From assembly GCA_949358305.1 (NCBI GenBank), contig CASHSZ010000135.1, forward strand, positions 183,001 through 247,000: a stretch of DNA of 64,000 nucleotides. Reading direction: 5' to 3'. The DNA is from Strigamia acuminata (lineage: Eukaryota; Arthropoda; Chilopoda; Geophilomorpha; Linotaeniidae). Made by a program: the position numbers and the translations under genes. Positions 26,389-33,909 of this stretch are shown one piece after another (position 1 is the stretch's first letter; each line of letters opens with the position of its first letter). The notes under the pieces were generated by a model. It saw only the letters and a list, made by a program, of their open reading frames with translations. It ran no database searches and had not been told where the DNA came from.

Positions 26389-26751
26389 TTTTTCTGTTTC
26401 CCGTAAAGTTACGGTTCCGTCTTCTAACCTTTTGTTTAGTACTTTTCAAATCCCTTGGAATTTTATTAAGCATTCGTTTAGACTAATTCAAGCATGCTCT
26501 TTCTATCTAGATGCATCAAAACTGCTTTGGAAGTTCCGTTTGTTTGGTTTGAACGTTCGTTTCCATCTGCCATAAAAGCGCAGCCGGGAATGTTCGTTTG
26601 GCCGATAATTTCGTATTTATTCAATCTGTGTATTTTATTCCGATGTTTTGTGAAGAGAATTGATAATTATTCTTGTTATTTAATCGATACTTTATTGATT
26701 ATATACATTTAGTGTTTTTACATTCATTTTACGTGTGATTTTGCCGCCGAT

Positions 26752-26820
26752 GTTATGTTCGCCGGACGCCATGTTTGATCCAACACCTTTGTTATGTTCG
26801 CCGGTCGCCATGTTTGTCCC
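26752..26820. promoter_or_regulatory. Paired 30-bp repeats with YY1/PHO-like cores in U3
   Basis: Two 30-bp copies (26752-26781 and 26791-26820, period 39) differ at a few positions. Each contains CGCCATGTTTG with the GCCATGTT core at 26768 and 26807. CCATNTT and GCCAT are the cores recognised by YY1 and its fly homologue PHO. The duplication is clear; factor binding is inferred. Confidence 0.5.
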
Positions 26821-26984
26821 AAGCGACGATTACACAATGTAACCGTTATTTTTGTATTTTATATCACATAATTTGCATTTACTATTACATTGCGTTATTA
26901 TTCAGTATGTATTCTTCGATAATTTTGTGCTTTTGTACCGATCGAAATTCAAATGTGATCGTTATGTAATTTTCCTGGCCTGTG

Positions 26985-26989
26985 ATTGG
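26985..26989 (-). promoter_or_regulatory. Inverted CCAAT box (ATTGG)
   Basis: The sequence GTGATTGGCTA reads TAGCCAATCAC on the minus strand, a good match to an NF-Y CCAAT site. It lies about 310 bp before the proposed start site. Confidence 0.35.
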
Positions 26990-27172
26990 CTATCGTCAAT
27001 CCTCTCTTTCCGAGATCGGTTTATTGCTAATATCTCATTGTTTAACGTGTTTTTGGACATTGTTGTGATTAGCTTTTTTGTTCACCGCATTCTTGTGGTC
27101 ATTTCAATGTATTTCAATGTATTTTTAGTGCATTTTTAAGCAAATGCCAACTTTGCCGTGATCTTGTTTCCT

Positions 27173-27190
27173 CCGTTACCATGGTAACGG
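27173..27190. promoter_or_regulatory. 18-bp perfect palindrome matching the RFX X-box
   Basis: CCGTTACCATGGTAACGG is fully self-complementary. Its inner 14 bases, GTTACCATGGTAAC, match the symmetric X-box bound by RFX-family winged-helix factors (GTNRCC then RGYAAC). It sits about 110 bp upstream of the proposed start and is preserved in the 3' LTR at 35031-35048. Confidence 0.6.
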
Positions 27191-27248
27191 AATCTTTTGT
27201 GTATCTGTATTTCGCCGCTATCGGCCTGGCGCGTGCCATATTCGGTAC

Positions 27249-27260
27249 TGCGCATGTGCG
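27249..27260. promoter_or_regulatory. NRF1-like site TGCGCATGTGCG
   Basis: This differs by one base from the palindromic NRF1 consensus core TGCGCATGCGC. It lies between the X-box and the proposed start, where NRF1 sites often sit in TATA-less promoters. The function is inferred. Confidence 0.35.
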
Positions 27261-27272
27261 GTTCTCTAAGAA

Positions 27273-27277
27273 CCAAT
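27273..27277 (+). promoter_or_regulatory. CCAAT box
   Basis: AACCAATCTA lies about 25 bp before the proposed initiator, which is closer than usual for NF-Y. It may be a chance match. Confidence 0.25.
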
Positions 27278-27295
27278 CTAATTGCTGTAATTTCA

Positions 27296-27301
27296 TCAGT
27301 T
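27296..27301 (+). promoter_or_regulatory. Initiator-like TCAGTT, proposed U3/R boundary
   Basis: TCAGTT matches the arthropod initiator, with A at 27298 as +1. It sits 19 bp before AATAAA, which places the poly(A) signal inside R as retroelement RNA processing requires. No good TATA box lies 25-35 bp upstream, so a TATA-less start is proposed. Confidence 0.45.
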
Positions 27302-27316
27302 ATTAACCAACCTTTG

Positions 27317-27322
27317 AATAAA
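27317..27322 (+). terminator. Poly(A) signal AATAAA in the 5' LTR
   Basis: AATAAA is followed by TGTGTTGTGTTTT, a GU-rich element of the kind that supports cleavage. In the 5' LTR it would lie just after the start site and must be bypassed. Confidence 0.55.
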
Positions 27323-27628
27323 TGTGTTGTGTTTTATTAGCTCTTGTTTTAGGCTTATTTTCAAACACATTCAATGTGTAGTGAGTAGTTTAAAATTTCT
27401 CAGGCCAACTTATGTTTCCGCCACCTATTGGATACTTGGTGCAGGTGTTCTCCACATTGTTCCAGCGGTTCAACAATGCCATTTGTTGCGGATTTATTGC
27501 TCTCCAGTGCGATTTTCGTACTAGCCACGCCATACGACCTTGGGCGAGCTCAAGTGTCTTGAATTTGGATACGCATCGCCATTCCTTTCCTTCTGTCTTG
27601 TTGACCTGCAACACAGATGCGAAGCTTT

Positions 27629-27648
27629 TGGTGCCGTGACCAGGATTC
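27629..27648 (+). other. Primer-binding site complementary to tRNA-His
   Basis: TGGTGCCGTGACCAGGATTC starts 15 bp after the 5' LTR. Read as complement it gives the CCA tail, an A discriminator, the acceptor strand TCACGGC, a T-stem strand CCTGG and the end of the T-loop. Eukaryotic tRNA-His(GTG) begins GCCGTGATCG and ends TCACGGCA before CCA, so it fits. Minus-strand cDNA synthesis would start here. Confidence 0.82.
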
Positions 27649-28180
27649 CGTCTGCAATTCGTGAGTTTTTCCAGTGCATCATCAATACGTTTGAAAAAGT
27701 GTTTGGTGCGACGGAGAAACAATTCGTTCGTGTTTCGTCACCCATGTCAAGAGTCAACGTTCAACGTGACAGAAGTTACGACGGGGACTGCTTTGGCGGC
27801 GAAAACGAACAAAAGTGTGCATGCAGTTGGAGTTCAAGGTCACAACACTGGATAACACAACGCGTCGTGTTGGAAAGCGGATTCGCCCCTGGAATAATTG
27901 CATTTTTTAGTGTTTTGCCTTTTGAAATTGAAATTTTGGAGATTTTGGTTATTAAGGGGAACAGTATCAAGTGTCTTTATGGGATTTTGGTAGTTGCATT
28001 TGTTGGTTTTCGGGAAAATTTCGATAAAGTGTCTATTTTACAACTTTTGAAGTGTTTTTTCATTGCATGCTTAGTTCTCCACTATAACCGCCATAAGCGG
28101 GGGAGATTAGATTTATTTCGAGTAGAACTGACTAGTTTCAAGTTGATTGAGCTGTCAGTAGAATCTAAATTTAATGTTAG

Positions 28181-28281
28181 GAGTTATTGGCGTGTTTTGT
28201 TGCAAAACGAACCGTCAATTGTTTTCGAAAGAGTTTATTGGCGTGCTTTGTTGCAAAACAAACCGTCAATTATTTTCAAAC
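28181..28281 (+). repeat. Tandem duplication in leader, about 50-bp unit
   Basis: Copies at 28181-28230 and 28231-28281 share TTATTGGCGTG, TTTGTTGCAAAAC and AACCGTCAATT, with a few substitutions and one extra T in the second. The second copy's divergence suggests it is older than the present insertion. Confidence 0.85.
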
Positions 28282-28394
28282 TGTGCAGGGTAATTGTGTC
28301 ACGTTTTATTTACGTACACAAAACCGCTCAAATTTTTGGTCATCCTCGATTGGCCAAACATTTGATATTCTAAAATTCTCACGTGTCACCAAGG

Positions 28395-28532
28395 ACCGTG
28401 AAAATTGAGTGCTTTTTGGGGGATAAAATTAAAAAGTTTATTCTCTTTAAAGTTAAAACAAAAACCGTGAATGTTGAGATATTTTTGGGGGATAAAATAA
28501 AAAGGTTTATTCTCTTAAAAATTAAAACAAAG
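28395..28532 (+). repeat. Tandem duplication in leader, about 69-bp unit
   Basis: Copies at 28395-28463 and 28464-28532 share ACCGTGAA, TTTTTGGGGGATAAAAT and GTTTATTCTCTT, and differ at several sites. The GGGGGATAAAA core is retained in both, which could reflect RNA structure or protein binding in the leader. Confidence 0.85.
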
Positions 28533-28608
28533 TTGAATTGTCATGCCCGTTTTTATCTGTTCTTTCCAAATTTCACAGCCGAATTTTTTGTGAGAGAGGA
28601 CAGAGAAA

Positions 28609-31600
28609 ATGGCGGAACCTACAATGAGAGATCTTCTAACTGAGGATCAAATCGAAGTGCTACAACAACGTTGGGAGTCGCAAGTCACTGCAATGAATCA
28701 TCTGTTGTCTATATCGGAGAAGACAGCAGATCCAGGAGAACTGGAAGCGCTGGTGCAAACTGCGAACCCAAAAGAAACGAGAATAGTCGGTGCGCTGAAT
28801 GATCTACAGGAATATTCGGACCACGGCTATTATCTAGAATGCATTGACAAGCTTGAGACTATGCAAGCAAGAGTGGATCTTCTTCGCACGAGATACGAAA
28901 TCTCAAAGCGATCACTTCCAACTTTGGGAGGAAGATTAAATACGTCGACAAGCTCAAATCAGAACACAACCTTGAACGCGACAGCAACGTTTAGAAAAAA
29001 TTCGAAGCTGCCCAAATTGGATTCCGTAAAATTCGACGGAGATATTTTGAAGTACAGAACATTTAAAAGCAACTTCGAGACCTCCGTACACAAGGATCCA
29101 GACCTGAGTAACATTGAAAAACTCCAGTATTTACAAACTATGTGTACTGGAGAAGCGGCAATTCTCATCTCAACTTTTCCCTTGATCGAGGAATCATATG
29201 ACCTGGCCAGGGAAGAACTAGAAAGACATTTTGGTGATGAGGATGCCCAACAAACTGCGTTAATAAAATCAATTCGAGAATTAAAATCTGTTACGAGTGT
29301 ATATCCAACGAAAGCGATAAAAACGAATTTGACTAAGATTTCTGCGACTATTAGACTTCTCGAGCAACTTAAGATTCCAATTCAAACTTCCGGAGCTTTC
29401 TTATTGCCCGACATAATTAGCAAGTTTCCAACTTCAATGGCATTAAGATTTTACCAAGTTCACGGAATTCAAAATAAGAACATTGTTACGTTGCTCAATT
29501 TCTTTGTGAATGAAGTTGCGATGGCCGAACGAACTGAAAACGTTTCGGAAAAATCGAAAAAAGACAAGAATGAAAAATCTGAGGTGGAGAAACCGAAAGT
29601 GAAAGGTTCAATGACCACGTGCGCAACTACTCAAGACGCCAAGCAGTCTACTAGTGCAAAAACGAAGAGTGAACCGAAATCTGAAAGCAAGAATACGCTT
29701 TTCAAGACAAACAAGTGCATTTTTTGTGATGATGAACATTTAAACGGCTCTTGTAAAAAGGATTTCGAAATCAACGCGAAAATCGAAATAGTAAAGAAAA
29801 ACAGACTGTGTTTTAACTGTTTCAGAACTGGACATAGAGTGGGAGACTGCAAGGTCAAATTTTCTTGTAAACATTGTGGTGGGCGACACCATTCCACAAT
29901 ATGCAAAAAATCCGAGGTGAAGAATTCAACAAGCGCTGCGGAGAAGCCGAAGGAGCCACAAGTAACAACACATGTTTCATGCGCAATCTCGACGACTCTT
30001 CAACTAATGATCTTCACCGCGGATCTTAAAACCAAATCAGGAGGAACCCACAGCATTCGAGGGATGATTGATCCGGGAAGCCATCGATCGTTCATCACAA
30101 AAGAATTTGTTGAAAGACTGAAACTGAAAAAATGCGGCAGTGTCTCTGCCACCACACAGAGATTCAACGACTCGTCTCCAGCAGCCACGGACTATGATGT
30201 GTTTAATGTCACACTGCAGAGTAAAAATGACACTCAAGATTTGAAACTTTCAATGCTTTCTGTGGAAAATTTGCCACGAGTGCAGGGCATTCTTAACTCA
30301 TCAATAATAGACAAGGTGAAGAAGTTAAACCTTGAACTTGCTGAAGACCTACCAGCTAAGACTTCTCAAATCGATGTGCTTTTAGGAGTCGACGTGTGGT
30401 GGAAGGTCGTTAAGGACGGCAAGAAAAAAGTAAACGCAGATCTTGGATTAATAAATACAATTTTTGGTTGGGTCTTGTCCGGAGCGGCGGGGAACACCAA
30501 TTTATTCGAAGATGAAGAAGAATTGACAACATGTTGCAACACATGCGACTTAAACATCCAAGAAAAATTGGACAAACTGTGGAACTTGGAAGCAATCGGA
30601 ATAAATGCGGGAGAAAAAGAATCCGACTTTATTCGCGATCGATTCGAATCAACTACGAAACGTCTAGACGATGGACGTTATGAAGTCATGCTGCCATTTA
30701 ATGGACAGGAAGTCGACTTGGAATCTAATTGGGAGTTGGCCATGAACCAACTGGCCAACACGCTCAAAAGAATAGATGCCAACGAGGATTACAAAAAACG
30801 TTACGACGAGTCCATGTGGCAGTATATTCACGAAAATCACGCGGAGGAAGTCCCAAAAGAGGAGCGTTTTCTGAAGAAAGGAACCTACAATATACCTCAC
30901 CACCCTGTAATCAAGGAGGATCGCGACACGACAAAATTTAGAGTGGTGTTTAACGCCTCTTCAGCGAAAAAAGGAAAGCGTTCCCTCAATGACTGTCTAT
31001 TTCCGGGACCTTCCCTCAACCCAGACTTAATTCTCGTTATTGTGAGATTCCGTCTCTATTGTATTCCAATAATAGCAGACATTAAGCAAGCGTTTCTCCA
31101 GGTTATGATCAACCCAACTCAAACAAACTTTTTACGTTTTTTGTGGGTCGCTCGTGACTATTTCAAAGAGCCATACTCATGGCAAAATTTGTGGAATAAT
31201 CTAATGGTTCTGAGAATGATTGTCGTGCCATTTGGCGTCATTTCTTCTCCATTCCTCTTGTGTGCGACGATTAGGAAACAAGCGAAACAATTTGAAGAAA
31301 CTCATGCAAAAGAAGTCGACGCACTCGATGATGGAATCTTCATGGATGATTTGACGTCAGGAGGAGATTTTACAGCGGACACAACATCACATTGCGAGAA
31401 ACTGAAAATGATATTAGACGACGGAAAGCTTCCCCTCGTGAAGTGGGCGACCTCAAGCAAGGACGTCTTCAACAATTTGAAAAAAGAAGGTTTTCATATG
31501 CGAGGAGAGGAGTTTTCGGACTTAGGAATTATAAAAATGCTTGGAATATTGTGGAACACGGCAGAAGATGTCATGATGTTTAACATTCCGACAATTGAAA

Positions 31601-33849
31601 AAATTCCGAATACAAAGCGAGAAGTTGTTTCATTAATGGCTTCCATATTCGATCCAATGGGACTCATTGCTCCTGTTGTGCTTCAAATGAAACTGCTAGT
31701 TCAAGCAATCTGGATTAGGACAAAAAACTGGGATGAAAAGATTCTTGACTCAGAGAAAAAAGAAGTCGAAGAGTGGAGTCAAGACATACAAAAATTGAAA
31801 GAATTGAAAGTTCAACGTTGGCTACAGACTTATTCCGGTCAAGATATCACTTTAGAAGTATTCTGTGACGCAAGCACTAAGGCATTTGGCTGTTCAATTT
31901 TTGTCGTCAATCTGGAGGGCAAAAGAACTTTATTGTTGAGTAAATGTCGTATTGCGCCGACGAAAAAAGTGACTCTTCCTCGACTTGAATTAACTGCAGC
32001 AGTGGTAGGAGTGAGAATGACAAAGTACCTGTTAGAAAACTTTCTTCCAGGTTACCCCGTTACTGAAATTCGTTACTACTCTGACTCCACCATAACTTTA
32101 GCCTGGATAAACAGTGACAAAAACGTGTGGAAGCCATACGTTTCAAACCGTGTGCAAGAAATTATTTCTTCGACCAAACCTGAACAATGGTCTCACGTAC
32201 CAACGGAATTTAACCCAGCAGATTTATTGACTCGACCACATAACTCAAAAACATTGATGCAAAATAAACTTTGGTGGTTTGGAGTTGATGTCTCAAAACT
32301 AGAAAAAACAGAAATTATACAAGAGATTCTTCCAGAAGAGGAACGAAAAATTGTAGTGATGACTATTCAAGTTAAAGAAAGTTTTATTGGACAATTCTTC
32401 AAACGTTTCCGGAATTACAACAAACTTTTGAGAGTTTTCTCATACATTTTGCGATGGAAAAACAAACTTTTGCGCGGTGAGCCTCTCTCGCCACTCGAGT
32501 TAGAGGACAACCAATTGAAGATCCTGCAATTTTCCCAGAAACTACATTTTTCTGAGGAGATTGATGATGTGAAAAACAAAAGAGAATTGTCTAAACATTC
32601 CACCCTACGCAATTTCGAGCTCTTCATTGACGAGGACGGATTACTTCGACTTCGTAGCCGCTTGAAAAAATCTTTATTGACATTTGATGAAGTTTATCCA
32701 ATTATTTTGCATTATGACAGTTGGATAACAAGGCTGTTAATTAAAAAAGTGCATCTGGAGTTGCTTCACGGTGACATAAGCGAAACCTTGTATCACCTAC
32801 GCGAACAATTTTGGATTATAAGAGGACGAAGAACTATACAAACTGTGATTCGTGAGTGTGCCATTTGTCGACGTGCAAAGTTGGCAAAGAATAACCCTTC
32901 AACGGGTGACCTTCCTGCTGAACGTGTGACACCAGCGGCGCCATTCCAAAACACAGGAGTGGACCACTTGGGTCCCATTTATGTCGGCAGCAATAAGAAG
33001 GAAAAGAAAAAAGTTTACATCTTGCTTTTCACGTGTATGGTGACCCGTTCCATACATTTAGAAGTATCAGAGGACCTTTCTGTGCCAAAGTTTTTGCTTG
33101 CAATGAGAAGATTTGGGGCACGCCACGGATACCCCGGGAAGATTTTCTCTGACAACAGTAAGACGTTTGAGCGCGGAAGCCTCGAATTACAATCGTGGGG
33201 AAAACTCATCGGTCATAAAGATGTGAAAACATTCCTATCTGAAAAAAGGGTGCTATGGACATTCATCCCACCGCTGTCTCCATGGATGGGCGGAGCGTGG
33301 GAGCGTTTAGTCCGCTCTGTTAAAGATAAACTTCGAAAGACATTGTTGCGCAGCACCGTAGACTTAGAAACTCTCCAAACTTTGGCTCTGGAAATTAGTT
33401 CAGTGCTAAATTCACGACCTTTAAGTTATGTCCCCGACAGTGTTGATGGTGGTAGAATTTTGGCACCTGAAAACTTTCTAACAGGAGGCATGCCAAAATA
33501 CGTAATAAACAAACAATTGAGTGCAATTAAAAAATCAGATTTGCGAAAACTAGACATTAAACGACGCCAATTTATTTGGGAGTTCTGGAAAATTTGGAAA
33601 AAGAGTTACCTCATGCAACTGAGGAATTTTTATGAAACAAAAGGTGATAAGTTCTTCAAAAACCCTAAAGTAGACCAAATCGTGTTGCTAGAGAAAATGG
33701 GTACAAATCCCTATTTTTGGCCCCTTGCTAGGATAAAAGAAATTTTTCCCGGTGAGGATGGTCAAATCCGTGTGATAAAAGTTGTGCTACCCGATGGACG
33801 TGAGTTGAAAAGGTCAGTCAAGCATGTGAGAGCCCTAGAACTTGAGTGA
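28609..33849 (+). CDS. Gag-Pol polyprotein, BEL/Pao retrotransposon
   Basis: One uninterrupted 1,746-residue frame encodes all functions. The N-terminal 110 residues are helical. A Gag region resembling DUF1759 spans about 134-300, and a lysine-rich linker 315-365. Three zinc knuckles follow: C370-C373-H377-C382, C401-C404-H409-C414 and C420-C423-H427-C432. The protease (DUF1758-like, about 465-640) has D488-P-G where D-S/T-G is usual. Pao-type RT (about 764-960) has D824 and F-M-D-D at 911-914. RNase H (Pfam calls this area Peptidase_A17) has D1087, E1127, D1159 and D1205. Integrase has a zinc site H1382, H1387, C1417, C1420 and DDE residues D1452, D1515, E1565. A DUF5641-like tail covers about 1650-1744. 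The ATG at 28609 has A at -3 and G at +4; stop is TGA. No frameshift separates gag from pol, so Gag must come from proteolysis. Confidence 0.96.
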   Translation: MAEPTMRDLLTEDQIEVLQQRWESQVTAMNHLLSISEKTADPGELEALVQTANPKETRIVGALNDLQEYSDHGYYLECIDKLETMQARVDLLRTRYEISKRSLPTLGGRLNTSTSSNQNTTLNATATFRKNSKLPKLDSVKFDGDILKYRTFKSNFETSVHKDPDLSNIEKLQYLQTMCTGEAAILISTFPLIEESYDLAREELERHFGDEDAQQTALIKSIRELKSVTSVYPTKAIKTNLTKISATIRLLEQLKIPIQTSGAFLLPDIISKFPTSMALRFYQVHGIQNKNIVTLLNFFVNEVAMAERTENVSEKSKKDKNEKSEVEKPKVKGSMTTCATTQDAKQSTSAKTKSEPKSESKNTLFKTNKCIFCDDEHLNGSCKKDFEINAKIEIVKKNRLCFNCFRTGHRVGDCKVKFSCKHCGGRHHSTICKKSEVKNSTSAAEKPKEPQVTTHVSCAISTTLQLMIFTADLKTKSGGTHSIRGMIDPGSHRSFITKEFVERLKLKKCGSVSATTQRFNDSSPAATDYDVFNVTLQSKNDTQDLKLSMLSVENLPRVQGILNSSIIDKVKKLNLELAEDLPAKTSQIDVLLGVDVWWKVVKDGKKKVNADLGLINTIFGWVLSGAAGNTNLFEDEEELTTCCNTCDLNIQEKLDKLWNLEAIGINAGEKESDFIRDRFESTTKRLDDGRYEVMLPFNGQEVDLESNWELAMNQLANTLKRIDANEDYKKRYDESMWQYIHENHAEEVPKEERFLKKGTYNIPHHPVIKEDRDTTKFRVVFNASSAKKGKRSLNDCLFPGPSLNPDLILVIVRFRLYCIPIIADIKQAFLQVMINPTQTNFLRFLWVARDYFKEPYSWQNLWNNLMVLRMIVVPFGVISSPFLLCATIRKQAKQFEETHAKEVDALDDGIFMDDLTSGGDFTADTTSHCEKLKMILDDGKLPLVKWATSSKDVFNNLKKEGFHMRGEEFSDLGIIKMLGILWNTAEDVMMFNIPTIEKIPNTKREVVSLMASIFDPMGLIAPVVLQMKLLVQAIWIRTKNWDEKILDSEKKEVEEWSQDIQKLKELKVQRWLQTYSGQDITLEVFCDASTKAFGCSIFVVNLEGKRTLLLSKCRIAPTKKVTLPRLELTAAVVGVRMTKYLLENFLPGYPVTEIRYYSDSTITLAWINSDKNVWKPYVSNRVQEIISSTKPEQWSHVPTEFNPADLLTRPHNSKTLMQNKLWWFGVDVSKLEKTEIIQEILPEEERKIVVMTIQVKESFIGQFFKRFRNYNKLLRVFSYILRWKNKLLRGEPLSPLELEDNQLKILQFSQKLHFSEEIDDVKNKRELSKHSTLRNFELFIDEDGLLRLRSRLKKSLLTFDEVYPIILHYDSWITRLLIKKVHLELLHGDISETLYHLREQFWIIRGRRTIQTVIRECAICRRAKLAKNNPSTGDLPAERVTPAAPFQNTGVDHLGPIYVGSNKKEKKKVYILLFTCMVTRSIHLEVSEDLSVPKFLLAMRRFGARHGYPGKIFSDNSKTFERGSLELQSWGKLIGHKDVKTFLSEKRVLWTFIPPLSPWMGGAWERLVRSVKDKLRKTLLRSTVDLETLQTLALEISSVLNSRPLSYVPDSVDGGRILAPENFLTGGMPKYVINKQLSAIKKSDLRKLDIKRRQFIWEFWKIWKKSYLMQLRNFYETKGDKFFKNPKVDQIVLLEKMGTNPYFWPLARIKEIFPGEDGQIRVIKVVLPDGRELKRSVKHVRALELE

Positions 33850-33909
33850 TTTTTCTTTTGTGATTTTTTTGCGTGGTTCTCCATCTCTGTCCTCTCGCCG
33901 GCAATTCGC
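33850..33909 (+). other. 3' untranslated segment without a polypurine tract
   Basis: The 60 bp between stop codon and 3' LTR are T- and C-rich (TTTTTCTTTTG, TCTCTGTCCTCTC) and end CGGCAATTCGC. A plus-strand primer normally needs a purine run directly before the LTR; none is visible here. TCTCTGTCCTCTC (33884-33896) is the reverse complement of GAGAGGACAGAGA just before the gag start (28594-28606). Confidence 0.8.

Larger units (their letters stand above)
26052..27613 (+). repeat. 5' LTR (1,562 bp)
   Basis: It begins TGTTGCAAG and ends CTGCAACA, with a 7-bp terminal inverted repeat (TGTTGCA/TGCAACA). It is repeated at +7,858 as the 3' LTR. An initiator-like TCAGTT (27296) followed by AATAAA (27317) suggests U3 of about 1.25 kb, a short R and U5 of about 0.27 kb. 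U3 holds a cAMP-response palindrome, paired YY1-like sites, an RFX-type palindrome and CCAAT motifs, listed separately. Small reading frames here have no recognisable product. The LTR is long for a retrotransposon. Confidence 0.96.
27614..28608 (+). other. Untranslated leader between 5' LTR and gag
   Basis: This 995-bp leader carries the primer-binding site and two internal tandem duplications but no convincing coding region. An 834-bp frame (27540-28373) runs through the LTR end and the primer site and resembles nothing I recognise, so it is not called as a gene. Packaging signals are expected here but cannot be pinpointed. Confidence 0.8.

Noticed and set aside
26571-26578. CATAAAAG as a TATA box
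   Set aside because: It lies over 700 bp before the AATAAA that must fall in R and differs from TATAAAA at the first base. The TCAGTT at 27296 fits the LTR layout better.
26237-27296. Several small open frames inside the LTRs on both strands
   Set aside because: They are 60-95 codons, overlap one another, and repeat in the 3' LTR only because the LTRs are identical. No known domain is visible.
27390-27757. Minus-strand frames of 110 and 78 codons near the LTR end
   Set aside because: They overlap the primer-binding site and U5 and have no recognisable product.
27540-28373. 277-codon open frame across the 5' LTR end and leader
   Set aside because: It runs through the LTR border and the primer-binding site, contains a tandem duplication, and shows no recognisable domain. 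Gag has its own well-placed ATG at 28609.
30958-31080. Possible frameshift or damage between the parts of RT
   Set aside because: The frame stays open, and the expected RT order (RVVFNASS, ADIKQAFLQV, PFGVISSPF, FMDD) is intact.
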